Assembly: GCF_011317445.1 (NCBI RefSeq)
Contig: NZ_JAAAPL010000001.1
Location: 1-64,000 of the forward strand
Length of the DNA stretch: 64,000 bases
Direction: 5' to 3'
DNA from: Chelativorans multitrophicus
GTDB lineage: Bacteria > Pseudomonadota > Alphaproteobacteria > Rhizobiales > Rhizobiaceae
Below are positions 63,665 through 64,000 of the stretch, piece by piece; within the stretch, counting starts at the first letter, position 1, and each line of letters begins with the position of its first letter. Made by a program: the position numbers and the translations under genes. The notes under the pieces were generated by a model that did not search any database, was not told the origin of the DNA, and saw only the letters and a program-made list of their open reading frames with translations.

Positions 63665-64000
63665 ATGCAGGACATCTCTGGAAAAAGGGTGGCAATTCTC
63701 GCAACCCATGGCTTCGAGCAGTCTGAACTTGAGGTCCCTCTCAACAAGCTGCGGCAGGCGGGCGCGGAGGTTCACGTAATCTCGCTCGAGCCCGGCGAGA
63801 TCAAGGGATGGGACGAGAAGGATTGGGGGCGTCCGGTTAAAGTCGACAAGACTTTGGACGAGGCACGGCCGGAAGACTATGATGCCCTCGTCCTGCCCGG
63901 CGGACAGATCAATCCCGATCTTCTGCGCGTGGAGAAGGCAGCTCTCGATTTCATCAAGAGCTTCTGGAATGACAGCAAGGTCATCGGCGCCGTCTGCCAT
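63665..64000 (+). CDS. DJ-1/PfpI-family protein, cut by the window edge
   Basis: The first 112 residues are visible: 'KRVAILATHGFEQSELEVPLNKLRQAGAEVHVISLEPGEIKGWDEKDWG', 'YDALVLPGGQINPDLL' and, right at the end of the window, 'VIGAVCH', the nucleophile elbow whose cysteine and histidine are the family's catalytic pair. It resembles PfpI/YhbO-type stress proteins reported as proteases or deglycases. GGAG lies 6 bases before the ATG at 63665; an in-frame ATG at 63653 is an alternative. The rest lies beyond the window. Confidence 0.9.
   Translation, partial: MQDISGKRVAILATHGFEQSELEVPLNKLRQAGAEVHVISLEPGEIKGWDEKDWGRPVKVDKTLDEARPEDYDALVLPGGQINPDLLRVEKAALDFIKSFWNDSKVIGAVCH

Overview
The window looks like chromosome or large replicon of an alphaproteobacterium of the Rhizobiales (Hyphomicrobiales), probably Phyllobacteriaceae-like (Mesorhizobium/Chelativorans/Aquamicrobium neighbourhood). 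This is inferred from high GC, a BA14K-family protein, a CtrA-type box, an ilvB leader followed by ilvB-ilvN, an aquaglyceroporin-type ars operon and the transporter repertoire. No 16S or marker gene is present, so the genus is inference only.

Layout. (1) 1-11 kb is a metal-resistance island. It has two small periplasmic metal-type proteins, a PbrR/CadR/MerR-like regulator, an operon of a PaaK/CapK-like adenylate-forming enzyme, a tiny membrane protein, a cation diffusion facilitator and a CYP152 fatty-acid peroxygenase, then a P1B-type metal ATPase with four degenerate CxxE metal-binding domains, lspA and a ccdA-like gene. A decayed glycerol kinase follows, then a glutamine-dependent NAD synthetase (11.5-13.6 kb). 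Four near-identical MerR-type dyads lie before the regulator, the ligase operon, the ATPase and the NAD synthetase, which ties these units into one putative metal-responsive regulon. (2) 13.6-18.6 kb holds an IS5-like remnant and a damaged arsenic operon (arsC' - aqpS - arsC - arsR - flavoprotein - MFS) carrying two frameshifts, one nonsense codon and a truncation. (3) 18.6-22.6 kb is a Tn3-family transposon (tnpA, res, tnpR) whose two ends are each tandemly duplicated. (4) 22.5-32.4 kb encodes very large secreted DUF11-type proteins, one with a C-terminal outer-membrane barrel region and a frameshift, below an AT-rich control region. (5) 32.8-44 kb has a lytic transglycosylase, tRNA-Lys, and a divergent dipeptide-type ABC transporter locus with gamma-glutamyltransferase, a glucosamine-6-phosphate deaminase homologue, a TauE/SafE exporter and a ROK regulator. 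(6) 44-64 kb is mostly core-like: methyltransferase/GlxA regulator pair, MscS channel, PhzF, EEP hydrolase, BA14K, ilvC, TetR, pdxJ, a RecD-like helicase, LysE, ilvN, ilvB with an attenuator, a HerA-like ATPase, a Crp/Fnr regulator and the start of a DJ-1/PfpI gene cut by the window edge.

How it fits together. The left third is accessory DNA assembled around metal and metalloid resistance and later eroded by mobile elements. The right half is stable chromosomal metabolism, including branched-chain amino-acid synthesis (ilvC, ilvN, ilvB) under probable leader-peptide attenuation. The most notable candidate system is the four-operator metal regulon, which links cation export to an acyl-activating enzyme, a P450 peroxygenase, lipoprotein processing, thiol-redox transfer and NAD synthesis.
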